DNA of 64,000 bases from Hermatobates lingyangjiaoensis (GCA_026182355.1 JAPFBL010000231.1:744001-808000), one strand, 5' to 3'; shown: positions 49,825-62,165, numbered from the stretch's first letter. Notes: a model not told the origin generated them from the sequence alone. Numbers and translations are program-made.

Positions 49825-49998
49825 TTCTGAGGTAAAATGGAAAAACCAACAAAAGTCTCCACACAAATGAAGTTTTATTCAACGCGTTTCGAACACTTTG
49901 TGTTCATCATCAGGATTGCAAAAAAGGTTGACTGGCCATTTTTAAAAAGTGAGTAAAAATGAGTAAATACCACACAATTACGGATTGCACAACTAATG
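49825..49998 (-). mobile_element. Family A element, one-armed, with 12-bp TSD
   Basis: Bounded by AGCTCTTATAAA at 49813-49824 and 49999-50010. It starts TTCTGAGGTAAAATGG and ends GATTGCACAACTAATG, the same ends as the 6167 element. It has the left arm and a full minus-strand hammerhead-like core, but the right arm is absent; instead GATTGCAAAAAAGG... leads straight to the family tail. It shows that the family can transpose without a full palindrome, or that the arm is easily deleted. Confidence 0.7.
49887..49913 (-). ncRNA. Hammerhead-like core, one-armed family A element
   Basis: Minus strand: CTGATGA, extra T, GAACAC-AAA-GTGTTC hairpin, GAAA, CGCGTTGAAT. The two bases after the predicted GUU cleavage triplet (GA) pair with the two before CTGATGA (TC). 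Since one arm is missing, a long competing hairpin is not available here, making it the cleanest family A copy for testing. Confidence 0.45.
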
Positions 49999-50099
49999 AG
50001 CTCTTATAAACCCTACATCTGAAGTAAAAACCCCAGATTTGGCAGTCCTTTATGTACACTTGGTATCATATGAAAGCTATCTGATGATTGTAACTTCTC

Positions 50100-50400
50100 C
50101 ATTAATAATAAAGAGAATACTTGGGTGGTGGGTGTCCCAGCAGCAGGTGAGAGGTGGAGTGACAGAATAGAACAGCACGCGATGCCCCACTTGAACAGAG
50201 TTCGGCACCTCCATGTCTACGATCCTCCGCGAAACCGTCAAATCCGTGACCAATTCCTAATATCTGTCGGATGGGGGGATTCAAAGACACAACGATTCAA
50301 ACTGACCGTGAAATTAACATGTTTGACATTATTTCAACTGCGACTGGCTTGAATGGCCAAACAGTGTCGTGACCTAAGCACTTAAACAGAAAGCCAGCGA
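50100..50400. other. GC-richer patch with short contradictory frames
   Basis: Open frames of 60-75 codons occur on both strands. Neither resembles a known family. Probably part of a decayed repeat. Confidence 0.25.
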
Positions 50401-51890
50401 GCACGCCTTCTTATTAGAACCAACCATTATACATGCTTCACTGCTCACCTCTGCCACTCCTAAATTTATTTCAACATTTCCAAAAAATTGTTCTCATCCA
50501 TTATCATCAACCATTCAGATACTCCAAATAAGAAACCATTATCTAAATATCCGGTCCAGAACATGCCATTATTTTGTTATTTACAGCACTTAGCTTTAAA
50601 GTAACTTAGTAATGTGGTTGTTTACATATTCTGATAATAAATGAGCAAAATAATAAATAAAAATATAAAACCAAACGTCACAGTATTTACCATAGAAAGT
50701 TGAAAGTCAGTATCACAGAGGTCAATAATATAATGATATTATTGTACAAATATACCACAATAAAAGAATGATTTGAATGATAATAACAGATCTCTATCTA
50801 CAACAACGTTCATAGAATTGTTGTAAAATACGTAAATCATTCATTATAAAGTATTAAATTGCATTAGTTTTGTATTGAATTTGTGTGCATTTTATTTTTC
50901 AATAGGTGAGACTGTTTGCACCGCTATTGATGTTAAAGAAGCTGCATACTACGTAGTTCATTCGACTATCTTTATTCATATTACTCTGCCAATTGTTTAT
51001 AGTGTGTGAAGTTAATTTCCATGAAATGATTGCTTCTTATTATTTTGACTTGGAGGAGTCATGAGAAAAATTTAAAATTCATTAAATGCTATTTAAGAAG
51101 TCAACTGCTTATTTAAATTCATTTATTATGCATTATTATTTTTATTTATTTTACATACAACGAAGTTATTAAGGAAAAGAAAGTGATGCACGTCAATATA
51201 GTAAGATAAATGTTTTGTATGGCTCCACTGTGACAGGAGATTCACATGAAAGTGTAGTCTAGCAGTTGTAAGGTTCCTGTTTGGAATGTCAACATGTTGA
51301 CTTAAGTTTTTTCTTTAGCAGGGCTCGATATTGTATAAATATTAAGTTTCTCAAAACACTAGAAGTTTGTGAGCCATAACGTATTATGTAGGAGTTTTGC
51401 CGAAGAAAAATGACAATAATAACGTTTTACACATTGTTTATATATATTGCTTATGCATAAATTTTAAAGCATAACATAAAAATTTTTCCAAGCAAAAATG
51501 AGCATCACTTATATCAGTAATCAGAAAAATCCTATAGTTGTTGTGTAAGAAATATTTGATTTGAGTTTAACATTATTATTTTTATGAATAGATAAATGAG
51601 ATATATTCCGATAGTTATAAATTTCTGTCATTAAGTATGTTGTGGCTAATATTAAGAATTATATTTATAATAATTCAATTTAAAACAAGTTATTATTTAA
51701 ATAGTGCTCTCTACCGAACGGTGTGGCTTTAATTCATTGAATACCCTCAAGCGTTTCACGGTGGCTCATTTAGTACTCTAAACTTATTTGCTATGGGTTC
51801 TATTCATTTGTTCTTGGTTATTTGTATTCTGACTAATTGGATTCTGTATCCTCGAAATAGTTTTAAAAGTGACATAGTGTAAGGTAATTA
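50400..51890. other. AT-rich non-coding DNA
   Basis: No feature supported. Confidence 0.5.
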
Positions 51891-51989
51891 TTTTTACAGA
51901 ATAATCTTATTTGGGTAGTTGAAATAAGTGTTATGCTCTCCAGGAGAGATAGGTGTCAGCTTTCTTGAAATAGAGAAACAATAGCCGAG

Positions 51990-52270
51990 GTAGCAGTGTA
52001 TTACCGGCTCCAGTAGAAGAAAAGCGTAAATCCTCGAGACTTTCACTTTCTGAACTACCTGGCGCTGCGTGGCGAATGCATCGCCTTCCTCCCACGCCTT
52101 GTTACGCTCAACTGGGTCAAACATAACGCACAACTACTAGTTTAGTTGCTGCCACATCGAGATAAACTCCCGATTCAAGCACGTTCCTCCACATAACTCT
52201 TAACTGCTTCGCTTCCGCTCCACTTAGGTCCCCTTCCAAACAATCTCTGTACATCCGTTACAACTGTCAA
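51990..52270. other. GC-richer island of unknown nature
   Basis: A block with raised GC. The minus-strand frame ending near 51894 (79 codons) contains no recognised motif. Candidate conserved non-coding element or old repeat. Confidence 0.2.
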
Positions 52271-52279
52271 ACAATTTTA

Positions 52280-53480
52280 GGTTACAATGTTTTTTATTTT
52301 TTTAGTTATCAGGTTGTTCAGTTGTATGGTACCAAGAATGCTTTCATATCATATGTAATAGCGACAGTTCACTCCAATCAAGGCTGCCAAATCAGAGATG
52401 TCCAAAATGAGAGACTCTGGTGCATATGTATTATGCTGTGAGTATCAGATGCTTCCTGCAATACTCTGCACACTATCATCTAAACAGGTTCACATTGCTT
52501 TGGCGACCTTTAGCTATGGGTTTCCATCGTAGCTTTCTTTCAAACTGTACCTCACTTTTGGGTAGGGCTCCCAAAGTCGGGAATTCTACATACAACAAAC
52601 AGCATTAAGCCTTCTATAAATTACGCTTAATGGTTCATTTGAAGGTTGTTGCAATAGAAATTTAAACATTTAGTCTATGTTTTAATTAATGTACTATGTG
52701 TGTTTTATAGTACATGTCATACAATAGGAGATAATGTTTTCTACTGAGAAACCCAAACTTGATTTTTGATAGAGCTAATTCTCTACAAGGAACAATACCA
52801 AAATATTTATGGTCATAAGATGAACAAAGTAGAATAAATTACCTTTTTGACTTACCGTTGTTTTTTTCCTAAGTTGTTTTAATGGCTTTTTTAGATTCCT
52901 TACGATCGAAAGTCATACTAGTTCTACAGGTCTATACCAAGTATATTTGTTTCCATATATAGGGAGAGGAAATCGAATGATAGTTGGTATATTTTAATGG
53001 TAAGACCATATTAAAAACAAATTTATAAGTCGGCACAAATCAGTATTCTAATTTAAAAATAATTTTAATAGTTCGGTTTAATTGACTATTGATAATAACG
53101 TATATTTATAAAATTATAAAAAAATCTTTTTCCATTTTTGTTACTTTTAGGCAAAAAATGCTCTAGGATATATGGTTAAACATGATAAAAAATCGTAATA
53201 AGAGCTTATGACAAATTTTAAATAAAAGTAGGAAACCAAGAGATCAAAAAATTAAAATATCTAGGTGATAACGTTCTAGATGGGTGATATAAGTTCTACT
53301 CTGAGGACAGTGAAAAGGATGAGTGAAGTGTTAGCCTTATGAGTTAAATATATCTGAGTCTTGTTTGTTCTAACCACTATCTTTATCTGTTAGTCAAGTC
53401 TGGTAAGCTTCAATATATCAGGTGTTGCATGGCATATGTCATGTCTTTCAAGTAATGCAGACAATTTAAAAGAGCGAAGT
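52280..53480. other. AT-rich non-coding DNA
   Basis: No feature supported. Confidence 0.5.
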
Positions 53481-53489
53481 GACTGTCAG

Positions 53490-54480
53490 TCTGTGTTAGG
53501 ACGCCGAAGAGGTAACGTCTATGCTATAACCCTCCTGCTGCTACATATTTTTATTGCCCTTCCAAATTCCACTTAGAAGACCTTCCCTGCCTTCATTGCC
53601 CTGCTGACCTAGCCGAGCAGCCCCTCAGCTGTCAACCCACATCAAAAGCGATTACCTTTGATCCACACTCACCGCCAGCCTTCAAAAACCTCGTTCAACG
53701 CAGTCTATTGACCTAACATACAACGCTGATTAGGTGCCACAGATTAGTTTACTGCTTAATTAATTGAATCAAAGATCTGCTCATACGTTAAAAATTCATT
53801 AGTATCCCAAAATTAGATACGCCTGTCGAGGTCATCGTAGCCAATGGGATTCATACACAAACAGATGGGCAAAGGATGTCCTAAGAAACCAGCATCGCCA
53901 AATCATCCGACTTCAGTGCAGAGGGTTCTCATCAACTTATATTCATCCCCACCGGCGACTTCCGAATCTTTTAGTGCTGAGTGACTCAATCAATTCATAT
54001 CTTTTGTAGTGTTTTGTTCTGTAGTATCAATAATGAGTTTGTGTTTAGTGATCTACCATCCATCATGTAATAATAGCATAACCATCAGGCCAACGATCAA
54101 CGGTTGCACGAACCAGGTACTGGAACTCCCGTACTGATTTATTTTACCTATTATTGTCAGAGACTTCCTTGTCCATGACGTCCTTTGACCTGGCCCTAAA
54201 AACAATATTGACCCAACAAATCGAGTGGAAGGCTCAAGTGCTGGATATTCTCCCGCCTTGGCTCGGGAGATGGTCAGTCTTGAGTCTACTTGCAATCCTT
54301 CCACCTTATCTCCCTCTCAGTCTCCTAATCTCAGTATAGCTATCCCTTCAAAACCTCTGGCCAAATTCAATTCAAAAAAGTCTATACCAAAATCATCAAA
54401 ACCCTGTCCTTCCTCTGCCTCTTTCCCAAAACCCCCTTGGCCCACTACTAGACCCTCTAGTTAACTACCTCACCTTCCCA
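53490..54480. other. GC-richer block with Ser/Pro-rich open frame
   Basis: A roughly 1-kb block with higher GC than its flanks. A plus-strand frame open from 54189 to 54464 encodes a Ser/Pro/Lys-rich stretch (SPSQSPNLSIAIPSKPLAKF near its middle). It is preceded by stops in all nearby registers and a minus-strand frame overlaps its first part. It could be a fragment of a retroelement ORF1 or gag-like protein, or chance. No domain recognised. Confidence 0.2.
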
Positions 54481-54484
54481 TCCT

Positions 54485-57290
54485 GCTCACTCCATGTTTG
54501 TATATAAAACAAAAATAAAATATCTAAGTTAAAATAAAGAACAAATAGTAAAAAGGAAAAAACCAAAGGAAATAAACATATCAATAACAACATTTCCTTC
54601 AAACAAAGAGTTTTCATACATTTTGTGTTTGTTAGAAATGTTTTATTAAAATCGAAAGATATTTATACTATTTTAAAATTACATACCATGATTCAATTTT
54701 AAAAGTTGATTACATTAAAATAATTATTATGAAATCCTTTTATATATGATTTATAACTTACTTGTCATTATAACTCAATTTCATTTCCTGTAATTTTTTC
54801 GAATGATATTGCAGAGCTATAGACATGGTCTTAAAGTGTTGAAAGAGATAAGTTATACTGTGGTCACATTTTCAAGGTAGGAATGTGTCAATTTATTATG
54901 AGCCTAATTTTTTTAATATGAGAAATAACGAGATTTTTATTGCATATTTATATGATATAAAGTGGCTCATTAAATTTCTTTACTCATATATTTGTGTTAG
55001 ATAACATTTTGGAATCCAGAATGAAACCGGTTTTAGAGATCGAACCGGTTCATTATTGGTATCGTCATATCCCAAGGCTAATAGTGGGATATCACTATGT
55101 TTCTTATAAACTAGAATGTAAATAATAGAAAAGTATTATAAGTAAATATTAGATTGACATAAATACCTGTTTCTTCTCAACTATAGTCACCAAGTAAGGA
55201 TTCATTCAATATTATTTCATACAATCCAATTAACAGTGGGGTTGTAATGATTGAGAAATTAGTTTGTTACTGTTAGTTTGCCATCAACTACGAATACTCC
55301 TTAAACGACCTTGAAGGAAGCATTAGCTTGTTAAATCTGTAATGATGTAAAAGATTATTCAACATTTACAGGCTTGAATTTCAGTAAACATTCAGCTTAA
55401 TGTCTGTGGTAATATAGAAAAAAAATATTATGAACCTGATCTCAAAGATAAGGTTTTACTTGGCGATATACATTGAGAAGAACATGTCGGTGGAGTTAGC
55501 TTGATAAGAAGAAATGTAACAAAAAAAATATTTGTAATAGGGAATGCCAGCGGGCCAGAGGCAAACCTGTTTACTTTTGCGATAATTCGGAACGAGTCTT
55601 GATTACAAGGCAAATTCAGGGATGATACTTGCCCTCTCTCTGTCTCTCCTCATAATTTACCCATCTCCCGTCTCCGTCCACAACCATTCAGATTATAAAG
55701 CAAGCACTCTTATACACCTCATTAATCTAAACAACTTCTTAGTACTAATTTAGAGATCCTATTCTGACAAACCATTCCATCAGGATATTCAAAGAAATAT
55801 TTTGTATTGAAAAAAGAAACTTGCAAAACTTTCATAGTCTTCTACTTTTGTTTTGAAATTAAAAATATTATGTTCCTAAAAGTTTATGCCGAAGGATGTG
55901 AAATGGATTATTTGTTGCCACTGCAAAAGATATTATTTAGCTATATTCATATTCTAAATCATTTCTTAGTAATTTATATAATTTTGATTGCGGTGAGACT
56001 AGGAGGGGATATTATTTATATTAATATTTTTTAGGAACCTGCATGTCTAGCGTCGTATTTCTTAGTGCTAAAGGTTTAGTGTTCAAATTTCATTAATAAG
56101 TTCATAGGAAATCAAATCTCTATTTGTATGATTTCAAAAATGTATTGATGCTACTTAAAACTTTAGGAGTGCAAAGATTATGTCTGCTTAATTATAATAA
56201 TAGAGTTTTGTAGAATCACAAAGGACCATATTATGTGCTTTTTTTCGACACAATAAGCACTTTATTGATATCTACTGCCAGTGAACTTGACTAAAGCACA
56301 ATTTTTACAAGGTTAAGAGAATTACTTTCTGAAATAATTTCATTCAGACGTGCAATAAAAACAAATAAACATACTTATTTCTTTCATTACAAGGTTAATT
56401 TAGTAAAGCCATTCTACATCAGGTGTCTCCCATTTTCCATTATACTTAGTTATTAAAATAAAGACAACTCATAATACTGTCTTATTGATTATCACTTTTA
56501 CAAAATCTTCTGCAGATACAAAGCATAATAACTTGAGTGGTATATTTAATTTCATTGGCTTTTGCATCACATGAAAGACAATGTGTTCTATGATTTATGC
56601 TTAACCAGGCAGAGCTGCTTTCTAATCATTATATTTATTAAAGCTTTGATAGTAATAATTATAAGACAATGTTCACAAAGTCATTCTGTATATATTTTTA
56701 GATCATTTCTTTGAATATTTATTATTTTCTTTACTAAGTTAAAATCTGTTGATTGAGCTTATTAGACCAACTTTCATTTGGTGTTGTCTCTCTCATTCAT
56801 ATTGCATCATTGAGGAAACTACTGGTTGTTGTGTAGGTTGTGGCACCTGACTGTAGATGGCCTGCTTGGGTCCAATGATTCATGTCACTAGAGTTAACTT
56901 CATTTTACTAGTCAATTTCTAATAAGAGATCAGATATTGCCAAACAAACTTGGAATGAATAAAAAGGAATATCAAAAGTTTCAATTGGACCTGATTGTTT
57001 CTTAAATTCTATAACCTTACCTAGAATAATTTTTTTTTTAGAATACGTTAAAGAAAAATATTCATCGCGAGTAAGATCATGGTTCATCAACATTTAGAAA
57101 TGTTGAAATCGTCCTTTGATTACTTTTTTATCTACAAGGATACTAGGCTTGAACAACTTTAACGAAATAATGGTAATTCGAATTCAGGATGTGATTACTT
57201 AGAAGTCCACTACCAAATTTTCTTTTTGGGAAACATGGAATCTGGCAACAAATAAACCAATCTATTAATGTTTGGTTCCAAATTATTTAA
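54485..57290. other. AT-rich non-coding DNA
   Basis: No feature supported; open frames of about 60-75 codons show no coding character. Confidence 0.45.
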
Positions 57291-57299
57291 AAACATTTT

Positions 57300-58400
57300 A
57301 TCTCTCTCAAAAGCGTTATTCTCAAAGAGTTCCAGGGTATAGAGATAGCCTCTTTTATGACAGATGCATCCGTAAAAGTGGGGATTAAGAGCTTCTCTAA
57401 GCTGAGTTTAGAGCTGGAGGTCTTTGCTTCCGTTATACCTAGACAGTTGTCTTTGTAGCTTATCGAACTCCATTAGTTTCCATTTTTATAATTCTACGGC
57501 TACTATATTCACTACCTATTCAGGATTCCATTGGTCAATTAACAGCAGTGGTTAAGATTCCAGATTCTAGTAAATTAATTACCTTCTCCGTAAGCTTTTT
57601 CGTTTATGACATTAACCAAACTATCTGTTCCATTGTTTCTCTAGATATTCTTTCTTCAAAAGTGAATCAGATGTTTATATAAGTTTGAAGGATGTATCTT
57701 AAGACCTTTCAATCCTTGTTTCATTATTTTTCAGAACAGAATGCTCATCATTTTATCTCATTTTTTATCAAAACCCTTTTTTCTTCACTTTGGAGGGAAT
57801 GCTGTATTAAGGTGAAAGGCAGAACCCTCAAACATTCCTCTTATGATACCAAGTTTATCTCCAAATCATGGTGTATTCAGATATCTAGTAGTTCCCAGAG
57901 GCCTTCAGTACGAAGTATAAATTCGCCTTCGTCGAATTTGTATATGCCGTGGGTAAGGCCAAAAGAACACTTTTATAAAATAGAGACGTATTTTTATATA
58001 ATTTATTTATTAGGTTTAAGTCAACACTAAGGGGGAATAACCTAGTACCCCTTAGAACCATAGTATATTTTTATATTATTTATTTATTAGTTGTAAGTGA
58101 GTTCTAGGGGGGAATATCCGAGTACCCTCTAGTAGGTTAGTCTTTCTTTCTAGTCAGTAGTAATAGGTTTGATCTAGGGAGAATATTTTTGTACTTCTGG
58201 AAGTGTCAGTTCCACCGGTTTCTTTGTGTACCATTTGTTTGTGTCTAAGACGTAGCCTCTATGCCGCCCGCCTCCGCGGGGTCCACCTTGGACACCCTTT
58301 CCTTAAATTCAAGCAAAGGGTAACTAAAGGGCGGCATTAAAAAACGTCGGCCTGTTTTGTGTTGTTTCACTTACAGCGTAGTAGACGAGAGTCTTGGGAA
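57300..58400 (+). pseudogene. Possible decayed retroelement remnant
   Basis: Around 57352-57445 one plus-strand frame reads MTDASVKVGIKSFSKLSLELEVFASV before a stop. The TDAS word recalls the start of the RNase H domain of LTR and DIRS retroelements, but the following glycine/tryptophan signature is absent. Later frames in other registers are also protein-like, suggesting frameshifts. It is followed by three degenerate repeats of about 75 bp (57988-58203) with GGGGGAATA...GTACCC words, and an inverted pair ATGCCGCCC / GGGCGGCAT (about 58260-58338). Order and texture fit the 3' end of a retroelement, but no piece is conclusive. Confidence 0.2.
57988..58203 (+). repeat. Three degenerate ~75-bp tandem repeats
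   Basis: Copies start near 57988 and 58063 (GTATTTTTATATAATTTATT and GTATATTTTTATATTATTT), each ending with a GGGGGAATA...AGTACCC segment. A third, more diverged copy ends near 58203 (GATCTAGGGAGAATATT). Confidence 0.6.
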
Positions 58401-59147
58401 CGCTTGTAAACAAAACAGATATCTAGCAGTTCATACTCAATGATCACCATAACGGTAATATACCTACCTGAATACAACCTTTAATTCACAATTATGGAAT
58501 ACTTAAACTAATTATTCTTTCCGTTAACATTATGTTAATCCAACCTAAAATAGGTGGATGATTACAAGTTTGTTTTAGTGCTATTTTACTGCACAGGCAG
58601 GACATATTATCAAAACTATTGCTATATCCAATATGCAGCCAGGGCAATTATTTTAAGTTCAAACATATTTCTATTTTGTTAACAAACATTTTTGGAATAC
58701 GATTCTATCAATTTGCTGTTGTAGTAGATATGGTGCCCCTTATTAAATTAACTATTTAACTAAACATCCTATGTTTAAAACTTTTGTTATTTTGCATGTA
58801 ATATTACTCTTCTAATATTCTAAATTATTAAAATATTGATAATACGGCAATAGCTAATACGGCATTTTAGTTTCTTCAATCACGAGTGAAGAGGCATCAA
58901 AATGGTATCCGTATTGTCATAAAAAATACCTTCTTCATGCTCCAATATCACCCGAAAAGACTGAGCACTTATTCACACTAATATGTCAGACATTCTGATA
59001 TGTTAAAGGACGCAGTGTGTAGAATGATTACTCCGTTCTCGCTAGGCTGATGCCCTTCACCCTGGAGTGCATCATAAAATATTGGCTTACCTCGTGTTTC
59101 CTTATATAGTGCTATGAATTTAATTATTCTTGCATAACATGTTGACT
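58400..59147. other. AT-rich non-coding DNA
   Basis: No feature supported. Confidence 0.5.
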
Positions 59148-59155
59148 GTTTAGAG

Positions 59156-59529
59156 CAGGAGAGGGGGAACCTTTCTTGAAGTAAAGGCCATTTTAGTAAT
59201 ATAGTTATATTGTAAAATCCTTGAATCTATCATTATATTACTCGATCAGTGAATCTAAAACTTTTTGCATCTTTCAAAAGATTCAGCAGTGTCCTCTTGC
59301 CTTTCTTTATTACTTTGCTAACTCAGGAAAATTATTTTCAAAATGTTTAGACTTTTCAAGTAATTATTGGTAAATAGTCTTCTTCTTAAATGCCAGAATT
59401 TATTATTATTATTACTAGAATTGTAATTATTTATATTTAGAAACATTTTTCTCAACAAACCGGAGAAGGCAGCATTTCATGGTTCAAAGGGCCGCATGCG
59501 GCCTTAAGACCGCAGGTTGCCCACGCCTC
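59156..59529. mobile_element. hAT-type MITE with perfect 8-bp TSD
   Basis: A 374-bp element with imperfect ends CAGGAGAGGGGGAACC and GGTTGCCCACGCCTC, flanked by the identical octamer GTTTAGAG at 59148-59155 and 59530-59537. The right subterminal block GGGCCGCATGCGGCC is characteristic of hAT MITEs. No transposase. Confidence 0.8.
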
Positions 59530-59539
59530 GTTTAGAGTA

Positions 59540-60374
59540 ATTTTTTTTTATACTAAACTCCAAAAAAGCATTAAATTTGACTTAATTCTGATGTAAAAAT
59601 TCTACATTAGTGTAAAAAAATGAGACAACTTTAGAAGGCTCTACTATTTCAAGCTGAGAACTTTATTTTTATGGCTATAAGATCGTATTTTTTGAATAAT
59701 CGTAACTTCTTCCGTTTTTCTACTAGTGTTTCAATTTGTGGTTGATTCTTTTTCACAAAATTTTTACTATCTTGAGTTAATTACTTTGCGTTAAAAAACA
59801 TATTCTCCAATTGTAAAATGTAATAGAACGCCATTATTTTCATGTAATTCCGGTAATCAGATATTCAGCCGATCCACTTAAAATATTGAAATTTGGGTAT
59901 AACTTTATTAAGGTCTGTCAAACAGTGATACAAATCTGTACCATTTTTAAAAGCTTTCAAAAACAATGATAAGTCAAACTATTTAAACTTCTTTGTTAAA
60001 CTCACCTTTCCAGGTGAAAATAAACATTCAGAAGTTTTATTCAGTTAATGGTGTTATGGTTAGTTCCATATAGTTCAATGTTTATCACTGTAGAGTTAGC
60101 AATTTAGAGGAAAAGAAGTATTGTCCAAAAAAACATATTTGGTACAAAAAAGTGACATTTCCAAGAGGCAGTATCGCCTCTTGTTGTCATCGTTGTAGTT
60201 TACTTATAGTGAAGTAAAAATCATTCACATAAAAAATCGATAAGATTTAATTAAAGACACTGACTCATTACATTAGTAGAGGACGCTCTAGTAGTATGGC
60301 AGTGAATAATTGAAAAATAGAGCTAAGTGTGTAGTTTAAGAAATCGTTTATATGACGTCAACATTTCATAGCTT
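59540..60374. other. AT-rich non-coding DNA
   Basis: No feature supported. Confidence 0.5.
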
Positions 60375-60380
60375 ATCAAT

Positions 60381-60500
60381 GATCAAACCACAGTAAGAAA
60401 TGGGAAAACAGTTGGGATTTTGACTCTGACGAAGACCGCTGGTTACGGTTGAAAGATCTTAGTCTTGTTTTTCCCATTTCTTACTGTGGTTTGATCATTG
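60381..60500 (+). mobile_element. Family C fold-back element, second copy
   Basis: Ends GATCAAACCACAGTAAG and CTTACTGTGGTTTGATC, with the right end followed by ATTG as in the 41491 copy. The left arm is shorter: it lacks the ACTAAGATCTTTCAACCG segment, so the inner palindrome is lost while the core stays complete. No clear target-site duplication. Confidence 0.65.
60422..60464 (+). ncRNA. Hammerhead-like ribozyme motif, family C copy 2
   Basis: GACT, CTGACGA (60426-60432), extra A, GACCG-CTGGTTA-CGGTT helix II, GAAA (60451-60454), GATCTT, AGTC. Identical to 41549-41591 in core, helix I and helix III; only the helix II loop differs. Loop change with stem and core retained is consistent with structure constraint, though two copies are too few to prove it. 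Confidence 0.5.
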
Positions 60501-60509
60501 ATTGTTATT

Positions 60510-61350
60510 TCACGTGTTTATTTGAAATCTTTTTATCAAAGCTTATGTATCGTAGTATCGTATTGTTTTTATGTAGGTTCAGAATATAGATGGTTAATGG
60601 AGTCTATTTCTAAAAGACTAGGAGTAGTTCCTAGCCATTCAATTGACACTGTAATTTCCTTATATGTATTAGGTGCCTTATTTTTCAGAAATTAAAATAA
60701 CTTCCTCAGTATAAAGAAGATTTATATCCATTGTCATTTCTAGACATCATTAATTAGAATACAATTGTCAATATAAGAATTATTTGTTAATTCATTCAAC
60801 TATATTTATAATGCTTTAAGAGCAAAAAAAGATAATGAATTTGCACCAGTAGATTAGTAGAACGGTTATGTTTCAATGTTTACTAATTACTTTCCAGGAA
60901 AGAATAGGTTTTTTTAATCTTCTTAGTCATACGATAACACATTTAATATTTATTATCTACATTTTACAGTTCCTTATTTTATGTTGTATGAATATAATTA
61001 GATTTTTTATAATTTAATATATGGCCAGGAAGGGTTTCTAAGCCTTTGACACTGAAGGACAGTTTGAAGGCTAAAGGCACCCAATACATACACAATGTCA
61101 ACTAAAAGACCATTACCATTTTGCCTTTATGATCAAAATTCTGCAGGGAGATTTGTACTGAATCCTAAGAAACTGATTTTATTCATGTTAACCTTAATAT
61201 TTACTCTTTAAAATAGATGTGCTGCCAAGAAGCTGTGAAAAGGTTTAGGCTAGTATCCTTTAATATTAGGCATTACACTATCAACCATCCCTTATCTTCT
61301 TCTTTATTGTTAGAATATTGAAATGATTAAATTGGTTTTATTATTAACAA
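60510..61350. other. AT-rich non-coding DNA
   Basis: No feature supported. Confidence 0.5.
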
Positions 61351-61358
61351 TCAGAAAT

Positions 61359-61376
61359 ACCCGGCGTTGCCCGGGT
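61359..61376. repeat. ACCCGG...CCGGGT hairpin of interspersed repeat
   Basis: ACCCGGCGTTGCCCGGGT is a strong short stem-loop, a motif I associate with a widespread invertebrate interspersed repeat. It probably marks the internal or 5' part of the element that ends with the CATA tail downstream. Confidence 0.55.
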
Positions 61377-61574
61377 CTAGAAGTTTTAAGTATAAAATAT
61401 GAAATGATCGAAATGAAAATTGGGTTCAATATTATTTTATGCATTTTTGTCTTACGATTCTTCATTCATGATCTACAGTCCCTTGGACGTTTTTTAACAT
61501 TTTCAGGAGAATAGTGGTACCTAGGCTATGAAAGAAGCATCATAGAGCAAAAAATCATTAAATAACATTGAGCT

Positions 61575-61872
61575 CGATTTTTATTTCCAACATTTCATAT
61601 TTTATGCATTAAGGCCGTAGACGCCATATTTCTTGAGAAAAAATGCAAAAACTAAAAATTGGCAAATTTTTGAGGTTTTTAGGCCTTAGGGGGCCGGGGT
61701 TAAGCTGCCCCCCAGAGTTTAATAGCCTAAAACTACCCCCAAGACCTATAGAAAGTGCCTTGCAAAAGAATTTTTGAAAAAGGTTCATTGTAGGTCGAAT
61801 GCATAAGGTACAAACATACATACATACATACATACATACATACAGAGCCACGAAGAGAATTTATATATAGAT
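61575..61872 (+). repeat. CATA-tailed interspersed repeat, copy 1
   Basis: Starts CGATTTTTATTTCCAAC and contains a GC-rich block (GGGGGCCGGGGTTAAGCTG). It ends with a short CATA microsatellite (about 61815-61844) followed by CAGAGCCACGAAGAGAATTT and TATATAGAT. Copy 2 lies about 780 bp downstream in the same orientation. The CATA tail plus terminal block suggests the 3' end of a non-LTR or SINE-like element. Minus-strand poly(Cys-Met-Tyr-Val) frames are microsatellite artefacts. Confidence 0.7.
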
Positions 61873-61879
61873 GCAAGTA

Positions 61880-62165
61880 TAATTGTTTGAAAATTATGAT
61901 ATGAAACTTATGAAAATTTGTTTGATAATGTTGAACTTGTGACAAAAAATTAATTTTTGCAATTTATAATTGAAAAACTTTATTGTGAACTCATTACAAA
62001 GAATTAGGAATCTAGGTCTAATTTAAAATGTTTGTGACATATACTATGAAGTTTGTGACAAAAATCGTTTGAATATTAAAATGTGAAATTTGTGATGAAA
62101 AATGTTTAAAAATTATAATGTGAATCTTTAAAAATTATAATGTGAAATTTGTAACAAAAAATTAG
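61880..62165 (+). repeat. Degenerate short repeats between the two copies
   Basis: Words such as AATGTGAAATTTGTGAC, GAAGTTTGTGACAAAAATC and TATAATGTGAAATTTG recur at irregular spacing, suggesting an eroded minisatellite. Confidence 0.4.

Noticed and set aside
55020..55100. Palindrome GAACCGGTTC and inverted ATCCCA...TGGGAT
   Set aside because: Short, chance-level inverted words without arms, core or duplication.
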